DNA from: Occallatibacter sp. | GTDB lineage: Bacteria; Acidobacteriota; Terriglobia; Terriglobales; Acidobacteriaceae | Direction of reading: 5' to 3' | DNA: 35,900 nucleotides | Assembly (NCBI GenBank): GCA_031296165.1 | Contig: JARLGF010000153.1 | Location: 1-35,900 of the forward strand | In this document: one piece after another, positions 26,501 through 35,864 of the stretch | Numbering within the stretch: the first letter of the stretch is position 1 | How the letters are laid out: every line of letters begins with the position of its first letter | Notes under the pieces: model-generated | What the model was told of the DNA's origin: nothing | The model's input: only the letters and a program-made list of their open reading frames with translations | Databases searched by the model: none | Position numbers and translations under genes: made by a program

Positions 26501-26925
26501 ACCTGCTGAATATGGCTGCCTTTGCCGCACCTTGTACCGTGGACACGGATACCACCAGCGCTACCTACGGAAGCTGCATCAACGGGCATCCCGGCACTGA
26601 AGGCCGCAACTCCTTCAGGTCACCCAACTACACGAACTTCGACTTCTCGCTGACCAAGACCTCACACATCACCGAAAAGGTAGCAGTCGAACTTCGCTGC
26701 GATTTCTTCAACATCTTCAACCATCCGAATTTCAGCAATCCGCTGTTGCCGGGCTTTGGCATCGATGCTTTCGGCAGCCCCATCACCGCAGGAAATCGTC
26801 TGGTAGCGGGCACCTCATCGCAGTTCTTAAGCACCACGGCGACGCCGGACGTGGGCAGCGGCAATCCGTACCTGGGCGGAGGCGGTCCGCGCGGCATACA
26901 ACTGGCGGCGCACCTGACGTTCTAA
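23599..26925 (+). CDS. TonB-dependent receptor, Oar-like
   Basis: This 1108-residue outer-membrane receptor begins with a clear signal peptide (MRSRTFVVLSFCLVFLFVYS, cleaved near SASA-QTF). A carboxypeptidase-regulatory-like beta domain follows (about 24-110, GSIQGTVTDTTGA), then the plug with LPVNGRDYTKLLELVPGA and FLLDGTDMND, and a long barrel ending in the aromatic-terminal LAAHLTF typical of outer-membrane proteins. This architecture is abundant in acidobacteria and is thought to import large ligands such as oligosaccharides. ATG 23599 is chosen over GTG 23557 and ATG 23578 because AGGAG lies nine bases upstream and only this start puts the signal peptide at the N-terminus. The ligand is unknown; the GH36 gene downstream hints at galactosides but does not prove it. 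Confidence 0.9.
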   Translation: MRSRTFVVLSFCLVFLFVYSASAQTFRGSIQGTVTDTTGAAIRGAQVKVFSPGTGLSRKVITNDLGGYAASELPLGIYSVTVEKDGFGTTTLTNITVSVGATARADAKLATGMVQEVVEVNADVPLVETTTNTTGATIEATEAAELPVNGRDYTKLLELVPGATSDPVGSTESAGSYGLFSLNGNRGRSNNFLLDGTDMNDGYRNLPSINEAGVWGAPATILPVDALAEIPVTGSPEAEFGRSSGATVNIVTKSGTNAFHGSVFEYFRNGSLSARNYFNTVAQTKNSFTNHQFGGLLDGPIVKDASFFTLAYEGQRENGGQPQLGTVPTQADIVANTPAGGINPVIQSLLTSKPWGALPQSGDGSETFTTPFDNNSDNVIAKVDQHLKLFSPGDLLTGRYFYSHGTQHFPLGMLYTGSSAPGYNTLTPTHVNVVSLSYTSIPRPNLIVEVRGGYNRLLQQFLPQDMGLNPDTTFGLNTLPPGYSTRDLGLPTINVYGANGEYSPVGATSSDSRGRIDTNYQIFTNVSLTKGRHNFKAGVEWRRTFINSFIDSGHRGKLVFDTLGDFLAGMPNGSSSVSAEGDGTRYSYQNGGGVYLLDSWRMSSKITFNYGLRWDYFGVIGAKNNAFSLFNVKTDSMETVGATGGPASLYPKSWDNFAPRLSVVDDLLGNGKLVIRASGGIFYDGPSQDFFVGNQAYNTYAAQSGPAFNNIGIAYPTGAALDSSSPVFGTYTPNSGFTVDQNLVTPRYGSYNLNIESQLAKHVAVEIGYVGSQGRHLYRFRDLNQINIVNGSVDQCGNGQTITYGNQCFPTYTVGSFTNVPLYYMNQIETSAISNYNSLQGTLKLQNWHNLTSTLNYTWAHSIDTASDGMDFVPNASQPEDSWNPHADRADSNFDVRHRVQWYWTYNVPKVHTAQKILNGWAVDGMFNFAAGQPYTVSYLEGGYNGSGEGFGRPDIIGDPHAGASGTNLLNMAAFAAPCTVDTDTTSATYGSCINGHPGTEGRNSFRSPNYTNFDFSLTKTSHITEKVAVELRCDFFNIFNHPNFSNPLLPGFGIDAFGSPITAGNRLVAGTSSQFLSTTATPDVGSGNPYLGGGGPRGIQLAAHLTF

Positions 26926-26955
26926 AGCATCGCCGATTCACACCTTGCCAACTCG

Positions 26956-27006
26956 CTGCGCCGATGAGCGGTTTCTTCCTCAAGAAGAAGCCGCTCATCG
27001 GCGCAG
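26956..27006 (+). terminator. 23-bp stem hairpin between the receptor and ABC-F genes
   Basis: Bases 26956-26978 pair with 26984-27006 over 23 positions with only one G-T wobble and a five-base loop, CTCAA. The hairpin begins 30 bases after the receptor stop and ends 78 bases before the next ATG. TTTGTGT follows, only partly U-rich. It probably ends receptor transcription or attenuates read-through into the ATPase gene. Its length is unusual for a simple terminator. Confidence 0.65.
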
Positions 27007-27084
27007 TTTGTGTAAGTGGTTGAATTGGACATGCCGAAGCCGAGAAATTCCAGGCTGTGGGGCTCTCTGCGAAAATAGAAACAG

Positions 27085-29064
27085 ATGCTCTCACTGCAAA
27101 ATGCCGGCAAAAGATTTGGACCGCGGGTGCTGTTCATGGAGGCCAACTGGCTGATCCGAGCGCGGGAAAAAACCGCGCTTGTGGGCGCCAACGGCACCGG
27201 CAAGTCCACCCTGATGAAAGTGCTGGCGGGCCTGGAACAACTGGATTACGGCCAGGCGCAGCAGACCCGCGGCATGAGCATCGGCTACCTGCCGCAAGAG
27301 GGACTGCAACTGACCGGGCGCACGGTTTTTGAGGAGTGCCTGACGGTCTTTGACGAACTGCGCGAGATGGAGAAGGAGATAGAGCGGCTGGGCGGGCAAC
27401 TGGCCGTGCTGGAACACGCCGGGCCGGAGTACGAGGCCGTGGCGGAGCGCTACTCCATGCTGCAGGAGCGCTTTCACACGCTGGACGGCTACGCGCTGGA
27501 CGCGCAGGTGGGCGGCGTGCTCACCGGCCTCGGTTTCGGCAAGGAGGATTGGGGCCGGCTGACCGATGAGTTCAGCGGCGGCTGGCAGATGCGCATTGCG
27601 CTGGCCAAGCTGCTGCTGGCCAAGCCGAATCTGCTGCTGCTGGACGAGCCTACCAACCACCTGGATCTGGAAACGCGGAACTGGCTGGAAGACTATCTGC
27701 GCACGTATCCCTTCGGTTACATTCTTATCTCCCACGACCGCTATTTTCTGGATGTGACGATCGACCGCACGGTGGAGATATGGAACAAGCGGCTGAATAT
27801 CTACCAGGGCAATTTCACCAAATACCTAAGTCAAAAGGACGAGCGGCGGACGCAGTTGCAGTCGGCATACCGCAACCAGCGGCTGCAGATCGAGCACCTG
27901 GAGGCGTTCATCAACCGCTTCCGCGCCCAGGCCACCAAGGCCAAGCAGGTGCAGTCGCGCATCAAGGAACTGGAAAAGATCGAGCGGATCGAGATTCCCG
28001 AAGAAGAGCCGATCATACACTTCAAGTTTCCTCAGCCGCCGCCCTCAGGACGGACGGTGGTGGAGGCCGAGGGGCTGGCCAAGAGTTATGGCCCCAAGCA
28101 GGTGCTCAGCGGCGTCAATTTCACTATCGAGCGCGGCGACCGCGTGGCCCTGGTGGGCGTGAACGGCGCGGGCAAGTCCACGCTGATCAAGCTGCTGACC
28201 GGCGACGAAGCGCCCACGGCAGGCTCGGTGCGGATGGGCCACAACGTGGTGAGCGAGTACTTTGCGCAGGACCAGTACAAGGTGCTGGACGGCGAGGCGC
28301 GGATGCTGGACGACATCAGCGGCGCCGCGCTCAAGGTTCCAGAACAGGCGCTGCGCTCGCTGCTGGGTTGCTTTCTGTTCACCGGCGACGATGTGTTCAA
28401 GCCGCTGGGCGTGCTGAGCGGCGGCGAGCGCAACCGCTACGCGCTGGCCCGGATTCTGGTGTCGCCGTCGAACTTTCTGCTGCTGGACGAGCCGACCAAC
28501 CACCTGGACATGCGCGCGAAAGACGTGCTACTGGGCGCATTGGCGGCTTTCTCCGGAACGGTGGTGTTTGTTTCGCACGACCGCGACTTCATTGACCGGC
28601 TGGCGACGCGCGTGCTTGAAGTGGGAGACGGAACGGTTACCAGCCACGAGGGCAACTACGAGGACTATCTGCGCCGCAAAGAGGCGCTGGCGGCGGGCGA
28701 GTCTGCGCCGGAAGCTGTGGCAAAGGGCAGGCAGCCGGAAGATGCCGCGGCGGCGGCGAACGAGGACGCAAGCGAGGCCAACGGGAGTGAGGCTGATGCA
28801 GCCCCCAAAGACCGTATGCGGCGGCTGAATCCCATCAAGCAGAAACAGATGGAGGAGCGCTGTGTGTTTCTTGAAGAAGAGACGCCGCGCATTGAAGCAG
28901 CCATTGCACACACCGAGGAGCAACTGGGCGTGTACGTCTCTGCCGAGGAGACACAGCGGCTGAGCAGGCTGGCCGGGGAACTGCGCGAACAACTGGCCGC
29001 GTTCACCGCTGAGTGGGAGGACTTGATGATGCAACTGGACGGGCAGGCGGCGCTGAACGGCTGA
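27085..29064 (+). CDS. ABC-F family ATPase
   Basis: This 659-residue protein has two ABC ATPase domains in tandem and no membrane segments, as in ABC-F translation factors (Uup/YheS/EttA relatives). Domain one has GANGTGKST (34-42), the signature FSGGWQMR and DEPTNHLD with Asp187. The inter-domain linker (about 235-320) is rich in Lys, Arg and Gln, as expected for contact with ribosomal RNA. Domain two has GVNGAGKST (358-366), LSGGERNR and DEPTNHLD. After an Ala/Glu-rich low-complexity stretch there is a C-terminal coiled coil, a Uup-like trait. ABC-F proteins act on stalled or antibiotic-bound ribosomes; which role applies here is not clear. The ATG at 27085 lacks a good Shine-Dalgarno. Confidence 0.92.
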   Translation: MLSLQNAGKRFGPRVLFMEANWLIRAREKTALVGANGTGKSTLMKVLAGLEQLDYGQAQQTRGMSIGYLPQEGLQLTGRTVFEECLTVFDELREMEKEIERLGGQLAVLEHAGPEYEAVAERYSMLQERFHTLDGYALDAQVGGVLTGLGFGKEDWGRLTDEFSGGWQMRIALAKLLLAKPNLLLLDEPTNHLDLETRNWLEDYLRTYPFGYILISHDRYFLDVTIDRTVEIWNKRLNIYQGNFTKYLSQKDERRTQLQSAYRNQRLQIEHLEAFINRFRAQATKAKQVQSRIKELEKIERIEIPEEEPIIHFKFPQPPPSGRTVVEAEGLAKSYGPKQVLSGVNFTIERGDRVALVGVNGAGKSTLIKLLTGDEAPTAGSVRMGHNVVSEYFAQDQYKVLDGEARMLDDISGAALKVPEQALRSLLGCFLFTGDDVFKPLGVLSGGERNRYALARILVSPSNFLLLDEPTNHLDMRAKDVLLGALAAFSGTVVFVSHDRDFIDRLATRVLEVGDGTVTSHEGNYEDYLRRKEALAAGESAPEAVAKGRQPEDAAAAANEDASEANGSEADAAPKDRMRRLNPIKQKQMEERCVFLEEETPRIEAAIAHTEEQLGVYVSAEETQRLSRLAGELREQLAAFTAEWEDLMMQLDGQAALNG

Positions 29065-29092
29065 GCGGGCGCGTGGCACAAGTCCATTTGTC

Positions 29093-29121
29093 TTGACAAC
29101 TTGAGCCTTCCCCGATAGCGT
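29093..29121 (+). promoter_or_regulatory. Possible sigma-70 promoter for the GH36 gene
   Basis: A perfect -35 TTGACA (29093-29098) is followed after 17 bases by TAGCGT (29116-29121), a poor -10 with three matches. It lies 40 bases before the GTG start in the short gap after the ABC-F gene. Only the -35 is convincing. Confidence 0.4.
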
Positions 29122-29161
29122 CATCACGACCCAAAAAGTCTTCTGCAAGGAGGGCACTACG

Positions 29162-31735
29162 GTGGCCCAGCGGCGTTTTCTGTCCGGCATATTCCAATTT
29201 CTACGGCATGACGGTTCATTTATTCATTCCTCACAATCCTTTATTCCTCTGCTGCTACTGCTGGTGGTGAGCGCAGCGCTCTGCCCGCGCGCCGCGGCGC
29301 AGGACGCTAAATCCCAGGTAGAGATGCAGCGGTGGGTCTCGGCAAAATTTCTGGGCGTGCCTGTGGCGGAGGCCGCAGAGCCTTATCTTGTGCCACATCT
29401 GGGCCGCAAGGGCAAGACGGTGCTGCGCAACTCCATCCAGGGACATGCGCTGCTGATTGCCAGCCGCAGCTTCGACCGTGGATTGGCGATGCGGTCCACG
29501 GGCGAGATTCGCGTGGTGCTGCCCGCCGCGGCGCGCTCGTTCGAGGCGGTTGTGGGCGAGGACAGCAACGATGTCGGCTACTACTCGAATACCGGGCGCG
29601 GCAATGTGGTTGCTTTTGTGGAGGCAGCAGGGAGCGCGGTGTTCCGTTCGCCGGTGATGCACGAGGGAATGCCGGGCATTGAAGTAAAGGCGCCGCTGCG
29701 CGGGGCGCACGAGTTTACCTTGCGGCTGACCCCGGTGGGGGAACACACACGGGTCTATCAGAGCGACTGGGACCAGGCGGACTGGGGCAACGCAAGGGTC
29801 ACCATGGAGGACGGCACGGTTCTGTGGCTGGATAAGCTGCGGATGGGAATGCCGGCGGCGACGTACACAAGCGAGGCTCCGTTTTCGTTTGTCTACGGCG
29901 GAGAGAGTTCGGCGGAACTGCTGAAACAGTGGGATGTGCAGCGCAGCACGCGCCGGCTGGACACGCACCGCACCCGCTATACGGTGACGTACACCGATCC
30001 GGCGACGCAGCTTGTGGTGCGCTGCGTGGGTGTGGCTTACAACGATTTCCCTACAGTGGAGTGGACCGTCTATTTCAAGAACAATGGCGCAGAGCGGACA
30101 CCGATTCTGGAGAAAATTCAGGCATTGGATGCGCATTTTGCGGGCGAGGCGGACGCGGTTCCGGTGGTGCATCACTCCGAAGGAAGCAATGCGCAGCCCA
30201 CGGATTTTCGTCCTTTCGAAACGGCTCTGCCGCCCGCCGCGGTGCAGCAGTTCGCCTCGCGCGGCGGCCGGCCGACCGACGGCGATATGCCTTACTTCAA
30301 TGTGGCATGGCGGGACCGCGGGCTGATTGCTGTGCTGGGCTGGCCGGGGCAGTGGGCGTTACAGATGGCGGGCGACGCGGCCAACGGATTGCGCATCGAG
30401 GGAGGCCAGCAGCAGACGCATTTCTGGCTGGCGCCGGGAGAAGAGGTGCGGACGCCGCTGGCGGTGCTGCAGTTCTGGACGGGCGATTGGCTGGACGGGC
30501 AGAACACATGGCGGCGCTGGATGGTGGAACACAATCTGCCACGGAACGATGGCAAGCTGCCCCCGCCGCAGTTGGCCAGCGGAAGCAGCCGGGCCACGGT
30601 GGAGATGCAATGGGCCAACGAAGCCAACCAGAAGGAAGCCTTTTTGCACATGCTGGACGTGGGGTTGCCCATCGACTACTGGTGGATGGACGCCGGGTGG
30701 TATCCGCTGACCGAAGGCTGGTGGAAGACCGGGACTTGGGAGCCGGATACGACGCGTTTTCCGCATGGACTGCGCGCCATTTCCGATGTGGTGCACGAGC
30801 ACGGCCGGAAGGTGATTGTGTGGTTTGAGCCGGAACGCGTGACGCAGGGTTCCTGGCTAGAAAAGAATCATCCCGAATGGTTGATCGGCCCCAAGGGAAA
30901 AGACCAACTGCTGTTTCTGGGCAATCCCCAGGCTTGGCACTGGCTGGTGGCGCACGTAAGCCAAATGATTGAGAGCGAGGGAATCGACACCTACCGCCAG
31001 GACTTCAACTTTGAGCCACTGAAGTTGTGGCAATCGAACGATACGCCGGACCGCGTGGGGATTACCGAGATCGAACATGTGGAAGGCTACCTGGCATATT
31101 TCGACGAACTGCACAGGCGGTTTCCGCACCTGATGATCGACACCTGCGCCAGCGGGGGACGGCGCGACGATCTGGAAACGCTGCGCCGGGCGGTGCCGCT
31201 GTGGCGCAGCGATTTTGCCTACGAACCCGACGCCATGCAGATGCAGAGCTACGGGCTTGCGCCGTGGGTTCCCTACTTTGGAACGGCGGTCAACTCGCCG
31301 GACCCATATGTTTTCCGCAGCCAGATGACGCCCGCGATGGGAATTGGCCTGGACGGAATCAAGACCCGGGAGCAGCACGCGCAGCAGATGAAGTTGCTGG
31401 GCCAATGGAAGGAGGTCGCGGAGTTCTATTACGGCGACTTCTATCCGCTCACAACCTACAGCACGGAAAAGTCCGCGTGGATGGCGTGGCAGTATGCGCG
31501 GGCAGACAGAACGGCGGGCATGGTGCAGGCCTTCCGGCGCGCGGACAGCCCGTTTGAAAGCGCGCGGCTGCCCCTGCGCGGGCTGGACCCGAGGGCGCGC
31601 TACATGGTTACCAATCCCGATAGCGGCGTGAAGTCCGCCTTCACAGGTGCGGAGCTGATGGGCAAGGGGATTCCGGTTTCGATTGCAGGCAACCCCGGCG
31701 CGGCGCTGCTGATTTATAGAAAAGCAACGCCGTAA
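29162..31735 (+). CDS. Secreted alpha-galactosidase, GH36 with N-terminal NPCBM domain
   Basis: This 857-residue exported glycosidase has a long signal region (IPLLLLLVVSAALCPRAAAQ). An NPCBM-type carbohydrate-binding domain (about 50-215, ending in DQADWGNARV) precedes a GH36/melibiase catalytic part. The catalytic barrel shows DYWWMDAGWYP, the nucleophile Asp614 in YRQDFNFEP, DTCASGGRRDD, and the acid/base Asp684 in WRSDFAYE. The enzyme should release alpha-linked galactose from oligosaccharides in the periplasm or outside; related GH36 members can act on other alpha-glycosides. GTG 29162 follows a strong AAGGAGGG at seven bases. It lies between an ABC-F gene and PEP carboxylase, so it is probably expressed on its own. 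Confidence 0.88.
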   Translation: MAQRRFLSGIFQFLRHDGSFIHSSQSFIPLLLLLVVSAALCPRAAAQDAKSQVEMQRWVSAKFLGVPVAEAAEPYLVPHLGRKGKTVLRNSIQGHALLIASRSFDRGLAMRSTGEIRVVLPAAARSFEAVVGEDSNDVGYYSNTGRGNVVAFVEAAGSAVFRSPVMHEGMPGIEVKAPLRGAHEFTLRLTPVGEHTRVYQSDWDQADWGNARVTMEDGTVLWLDKLRMGMPAATYTSEAPFSFVYGGESSAELLKQWDVQRSTRRLDTHRTRYTVTYTDPATQLVVRCVGVAYNDFPTVEWTVYFKNNGAERTPILEKIQALDAHFAGEADAVPVVHHSEGSNAQPTDFRPFETALPPAAVQQFASRGGRPTDGDMPYFNVAWRDRGLIAVLGWPGQWALQMAGDAANGLRIEGGQQQTHFWLAPGEEVRTPLAVLQFWTGDWLDGQNTWRRWMVEHNLPRNDGKLPPPQLASGSSRATVEMQWANEANQKEAFLHMLDVGLPIDYWWMDAGWYPLTEGWWKTGTWEPDTTRFPHGLRAISDVVHEHGRKVIVWFEPERVTQGSWLEKNHPEWLIGPKGKDQLLFLGNPQAWHWLVAHVSQMIESEGIDTYRQDFNFEPLKLWQSNDTPDRVGITEIEHVEGYLAYFDELHRRFPHLMIDTCASGGRRDDLETLRRAVPLWRSDFAYEPDAMQMQSYGLAPWVPYFGTAVNSPDPYVFRSQMTPAMGIGLDGIKTREQHAQQMKLLGQWKEVAEFYYGDFYPLTTYSTEKSAWMAWQYARADRTAGMVQAFRRADSPFESARLPLRGLDPRARYMVTNPDSGVKSAFTGAELMGKGIPVSIAGNPGAALLIYRKATP

Positions 31736-31791
31736 TTTGTCTCGCAGTCTGAACGGGGAATGGGGTTTCCTTCGTGCATAATCAAAACACG

Positions 31792-34629
31792 ATGGCCTTA
31801 TTGTGGAATCCCGAGAACTGGTCAAAACGTCTGGCGGAGCTGGAGGCGCAATCCGGCGACCTGAAAGAAGCACCGCTGCGGCGCGATGTGCGGTCGCTGG
31901 GCACCCTGCTCGGCGAAGTGCTGCGCGAGCAGGCGGGCGACGATCTCTTCGCCCATGTGGAAGCGCTGCGCCAGGGCACCATCCGCCGCCGCGACGCCGA
32001 GGCGCACGGCAACAACGAAGAGGCCGCGCGCCTCGCCGCCAGTTCGCTGGAACTGGTGCATTCGCTGCCCGTGGAGCGCGCCATTCTGCTCACCCGGGCC
32101 TTTGCTTTCTATTTCGAGCTGATCAACCTTGCGGAGACCAACCATCGCAAGCGCCGGCGGATTGCCCTGCGGCTGAGCGGCCGGGCCGGCCAGCAGCGCG
32201 GCTCGCTGGCTGGGACACTCACCGAGATGCGCCGCGTGGGCATCGGCGCGGACGAGGCTCTGGGCTGGCTCAAGCGGGTGCTGATTGTTCCCGTTTTTAC
32301 CGCGCACCCAACGGAGGTGGCGCGCCGCTCGGTGATGTTCAAGCGGCGGCGCATTGGCGACTTTCTGGCCACGCTGGATCGCATTCCCGTGCCGGAGCCG
32401 GATTTGGCGCGGCTGGAGCAACTAGTGCTGGCGGAGATTACCAGCCTGTGGCAGACCGACGAAGTGCGCTCGCGCCGGCCCACGGTTTACGACGAAATCA
32501 AGATGGGGCTGGACTACTACGATGTTTCGATTTTTGAAACTCTGCCCAGCCTCTACCGCGAAATTTCAGAAGCGCTCCATGCCGCGTATGGGCTGGAGAT
32601 AGAGACGCTGGCGCTGCCGCAGGTGCTTAACTTCGGCTCCTGGATTGGCGGCGACCGCGACGGCAATCCCTATGTGACGCCGCAGGTGACGCGCGATTCC
32701 ATTCGTCTGGCGCGCGGCCATCTGCTGCTCTACTACCAGCGGCAGTTGCAGGAGATCATCGACCTGCTGACCACCAGCGCCCAGCAACGTCCGGTGAGCG
32801 ATGAGCTGATGGAGCGGCTTGAGGCGTACGTGGCGCAGGTGCACACGCCGGAGGCGCAGGTTTTTGGCGAGCAGTATGAGTTCGAGTACTATCGCCGCTT
32901 CGTCATCTGCCTGAAGGCGCGCGTGCAGCGGACGATGGAACATCCCGGTCCGACGGACGCCACGCTGCCGGTGACTTCCTACACGCTGGCCCAGGGGCAG
33001 GACAAGCTGGCCCAGGTGCTGCCGGCGTACTGTTCGGTTACGGAGTTCATTGGCGATCTGGAAACGCTGCGCTCCTCGCTTGAGGCCAATCGCGGGCTGC
33101 GCATTGCGCGCACGCTCATCGATCCGCTGATTTTGCAGGTGCGCACCTTCGGGCTGCATCTGCACACGCTGGATATCCGCCAACACGCGCGGGTTCATGC
33201 GACAGCCTTGCAGGAAGCTATTGCCGACACCATGGCTGCTTCTCTGCCGAATGGTCTTTCAGCGGAGACGGCCTCAGTGCTGGAGACCTTCCGCGTGGTG
33301 GCCGAGGTCAAGAACGGCTGCTCGCCCGAGGTGATTCGCCAATATGTAATCAGTGGTGCGTCCACGGTGGAAGACGTGCTGGCTGTGGTGCGGCTGGCGC
33401 GGCTGGGCGGCGTGAAGGTGGAGGGTTCGGGACGCGATCCGGGATTGATGCCGGTGCCGTTGTTCGAGTCGATTGAAGACCTGCGCCAGGCGCCGGCTGT
33501 CTGCCGCGAGCTGTGGAGCCGGCCCGATTACCGCAAGCTGATGGCCACCTGGGACAACTGGCAGGAAGTCATGCTGGGCTACTCCGATTCAAACAAAGAC
33601 GGCGGCATGTTGACCTCGACTTGGGAGATCTTCCGCGCGCATCGCGACCTGCATGTGGTGGCGCGCGAGGCCGGCGTCAAGCTGCGCTTGTTCCACGGCC
33701 GCGGCGGCACGGTGGGCCGTGGCGGCGGACCGACGCATCGCGCCATTTTTGCCCAGCCCATGGACGCCTTCGACGGGCAGTTGCGCATCACCGAACAGGG
33801 CGAGGTGCTGAACTTCAAATACGCTGACGAGGTGTTGGCCGAGCGCAACCTGGAACTGATGATTGCGGCCTCGCTGGACGCGCTGGCTCGGCCCAACGCG
33901 CGCGACCCCGAGGGCCACTTCACCGGCGTGCTGAAGCCGGAGTGGGAGGCCGCGCTCAACGAGCTGTCGGCCACTTCGTACGAGTATTACAAGGAACACA
34001 TTCTGGAAGACCCGGGCGTGCTGACATACTTTGAGCAGTCAACGCCGGTGGGCGAGCTGGAGAACGCCAAGATCGGCTCACGGCCCTCGCGGCGCAAGGC
34101 TTCGCCGAGCCTGGCCGATCTGCGCGCCATTCCCTGGGTCTTCGGCTGGACGCAATCGCGGCTGCTGGTGCCGGCTTGGTTTGGCGTGGGCTTTGCGCTG
34201 GAGCAGTATCTGGAACAGCCGGGCGCGCTCGAACTGCTAAAGACCATGGCCAACGAGTTTCCGCTGTTCATCGACCTGCTGCGCAACGTGGAACTGGCGC
34301 TGGGCAAGGTGGACATGGCTACGGCGCGCATCTACTCGTCGCTGGTGGAAGACGCGCAACTGCGCGAGCGCATCTACGACTTGTTCGACGGCGAGTTCCA
34401 TCGTACGGTGCGCGCCGTTCTGGCCGTGACCGGGCAGAAAGAAGTGCTGGAGAGCAACCAGGTGCTGGCGCACTCCATCAAGCTGCGCAATCCGTACGTC
34501 GATCCCATGCACCTGATCCAGGTGGACATGCTGCGCCGCAAGCGTTCCGGCGAAGATACGCCGGAGATCAATCGCGCCATCGCCGCGACGATCAGCGGCA
34601 TCTCGGCGGGGCTGCGCAATACGGGATGA
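31792..34629 (+). CDS. ppc: Phosphoenolpyruvate carboxylase
   Basis: This 945-residue cytoplasmic enzyme makes oxaloacetate from phosphoenolpyruvate and bicarbonate, refilling the TCA cycle. Family signatures are VFTAHPTE with His172, GGDRDGNP, GYSDSNKDGG, the active loop FHGRGGTVGRGGGP, and the canonical C-terminal RNTG. It is somewhat longer than E. coli Ppc (883 residues). The start is uncertain: GTG 31774 would add six residues, and neither start has a clear Shine-Dalgarno. I prefer ATG 31792 because it begins at MALLWNPENW. It is 56 bases after the GH36 gene. The function call is firm. Confidence 0.93.
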   Translation: MALLWNPENWSKRLAELEAQSGDLKEAPLRRDVRSLGTLLGEVLREQAGDDLFAHVEALRQGTIRRRDAEAHGNNEEAARLAASSLELVHSLPVERAILLTRAFAFYFELINLAETNHRKRRRIALRLSGRAGQQRGSLAGTLTEMRRVGIGADEALGWLKRVLIVPVFTAHPTEVARRSVMFKRRRIGDFLATLDRIPVPEPDLARLEQLVLAEITSLWQTDEVRSRRPTVYDEIKMGLDYYDVSIFETLPSLYREISEALHAAYGLEIETLALPQVLNFGSWIGGDRDGNPYVTPQVTRDSIRLARGHLLLYYQRQLQEIIDLLTTSAQQRPVSDELMERLEAYVAQVHTPEAQVFGEQYEFEYYRRFVICLKARVQRTMEHPGPTDATLPVTSYTLAQGQDKLAQVLPAYCSVTEFIGDLETLRSSLEANRGLRIARTLIDPLILQVRTFGLHLHTLDIRQHARVHATALQEAIADTMAASLPNGLSAETASVLETFRVVAEVKNGCSPEVIRQYVISGASTVEDVLAVVRLARLGGVKVEGSGRDPGLMPVPLFESIEDLRQAPAVCRELWSRPDYRKLMATWDNWQEVMLGYSDSNKDGGMLTSTWEIFRAHRDLHVVAREAGVKLRLFHGRGGTVGRGGGPTHRAIFAQPMDAFDGQLRITEQGEVLNFKYADEVLAERNLELMIAASLDALARPNARDPEGHFTGVLKPEWEAALNELSATSYEYYKEHILEDPGVLTYFEQSTPVGELENAKIGSRPSRRKASPSLADLRAIPWVFGWTQSRLLVPAWFGVGFALEQYLEQPGALELLKTMANEFPLFIDLLRNVELALGKVDMATARIYSSLVEDAQLRERIYDLFDGEFHRTVRAVLAVTGQKEVLESNQVLAHSIKLRNPYVDPMHLIQVDMLRRKRSGEDTPEINRAIAATISGISAGLRNTG

Positions 34630-34928
34630 GGCGGAACCGCTTGGCTTTGTTCTCGAAGCTGGACTTTTTGAAGAGTTTTCTTATACATTGATTGTCATGG
34701 ATCAGTCGCTCCATGCCGCCAGGCATCTCGGATACTGTTGCTGTCGTTGACGGCACTCTCTTCCTGCGACTGAAAGTCCACCTTCTCTCCACAATTTTTG
34801 ACGATTGATGTTTGTGTATTTCGCTTGCGCGGAAGTGCAAACAGAACGCCATAACTGCCTGCTGAAGCGGATTGTTCCGTCGCATTGTCTTTTCTTTTCA
34901 AACAACGCAAGACAGGAGAAATGACTTT

Positions 34929-35849
34929 ATGCGTATTTCCGTATCTGCCTTAATTTCGCCAGTTTTCGCAAGCCGGTGGGCCGTGCCCATCTTGTTCTTT
35001 GTTCTTATCTTCGCCGCGCACAACTCGGAGGCGCAGAGTCTGGGTTACGAAGGTCCCACGGGTATCTTTGTCACTCCACTGGCCGCAACCTCGGCCTCGC
35101 CGGCTCATGGAGCTGGCCACCCGTCCATCGCTTACCATGTGTTGGCCGGTGGGCCGGTGATCGGCACCTTCAATACTGTTTCGTTTACCGAAGGTTTTGC
35201 CAAGCGCTTCGAGCTGGGCTACACGCGGGAGGATCATGCGGCTGGCAATACGACCGGTCTGAGCCCGCTGTGGACCGACGGCCTTAATCTTTTCCACGCC
35301 AAGGCGGTTGTGGTGCCGGAGAACGCGGGAAAAACCAAGTGGGTTCCAGCCATTGCCGTGGGCGGAATCGCGCGCACCAACGACAGTTACGTAGGCGACG
35401 GCTCCGGTGGGCAGGCCAGGACCAACGGCGACTTTTACCTGGTGGCAACCAAGATTGTGACTCAAACCAAGAAGGTTCCCCTGTTGCTCAACGCCGGCGT
35501 ACGCGGCACAAATGCTTCACTGTGGGGGCTGGGCGGCAATGCTCCGGATTTTCAGGCGCGGGCCTTCGGTGCGCTGGGCTTTGTTTTCACAGGACCCGGC
35601 AAAAGCGCCATCATCTTTGCTTCAGAGGCCGCGCAGCAGCCGCAGCGGATCAAGGTCACCAGCGCCGGCGTTGCATCTTCGGCCTTCGATATTCCAACCT
35701 CGATTGACTACGCAGTGCGCGTGGTGCCTTCTCCCAAACACAAACTCAACATCGATGCGGGTATTTTGCAGGCCGCCGGACGCATTGCTCCCGGTGTGGA
35801 TCTCAAGGCCCGCGCCCGCTTTGCTTTCGGCATTTCCTACGGTTTCTGA
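34929..35849 (+). CDS. Outer-membrane beta-barrel protein of unknown function
   Basis: The 306-residue product starts with a signal peptide (WAVPILFFVLIFAAHNSEA, cleaved before QSLGYEGP). It then alternates short polar and aromatic segments that read as beta strands and ends in FAFGISYGF, a typical terminal barrel strand with a C-terminal Phe. The opening GPTGIFVTPLAAT loosely resembles the DUF3034 group, but I cannot confirm that. ATG 34929 is preferred to upstream starts because AGGAG (34914-34918) precedes it by ten bases and it places the signal peptide at the N-terminus. It is followed by a strong hairpin and appears monocistronic. No transport or enzymatic role can be assigned. Confidence 0.6.
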   Translation: MRISVSALISPVFASRWAVPILFFVLIFAAHNSEAQSLGYEGPTGIFVTPLAATSASPAHGAGHPSIAYHVLAGGPVIGTFNTVSFTEGFAKRFELGYTREDHAAGNTTGLSPLWTDGLNLFHAKAVVVPENAGKTKWVPAIAVGGIARTNDSYVGDGSGGQARTNGDFYLVATKIVTQTKKVPLLLNAGVRGTNASLWGLGGNAPDFQARAFGALGFVFTGPGKSAIIFASEAAQQPQRIKVTSAGVASSAFDIPTSIDYAVRVVPSPKHKLNIDAGILQAAGRIAPGVDLKARARFAFGISYGF

Positions 35850-35864
35850 AGCTTTGCCTGACCA

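Noticed and set aside
25555..26589. Long open frame on the minus strand inside the TonB receptor gene (similar ones at 7099-7845 and 4739-5455)
   Set aside because: These are antisense shadows of GC-rich coding sequence with no recognisable domain; the sense frames carry clear family motifs.
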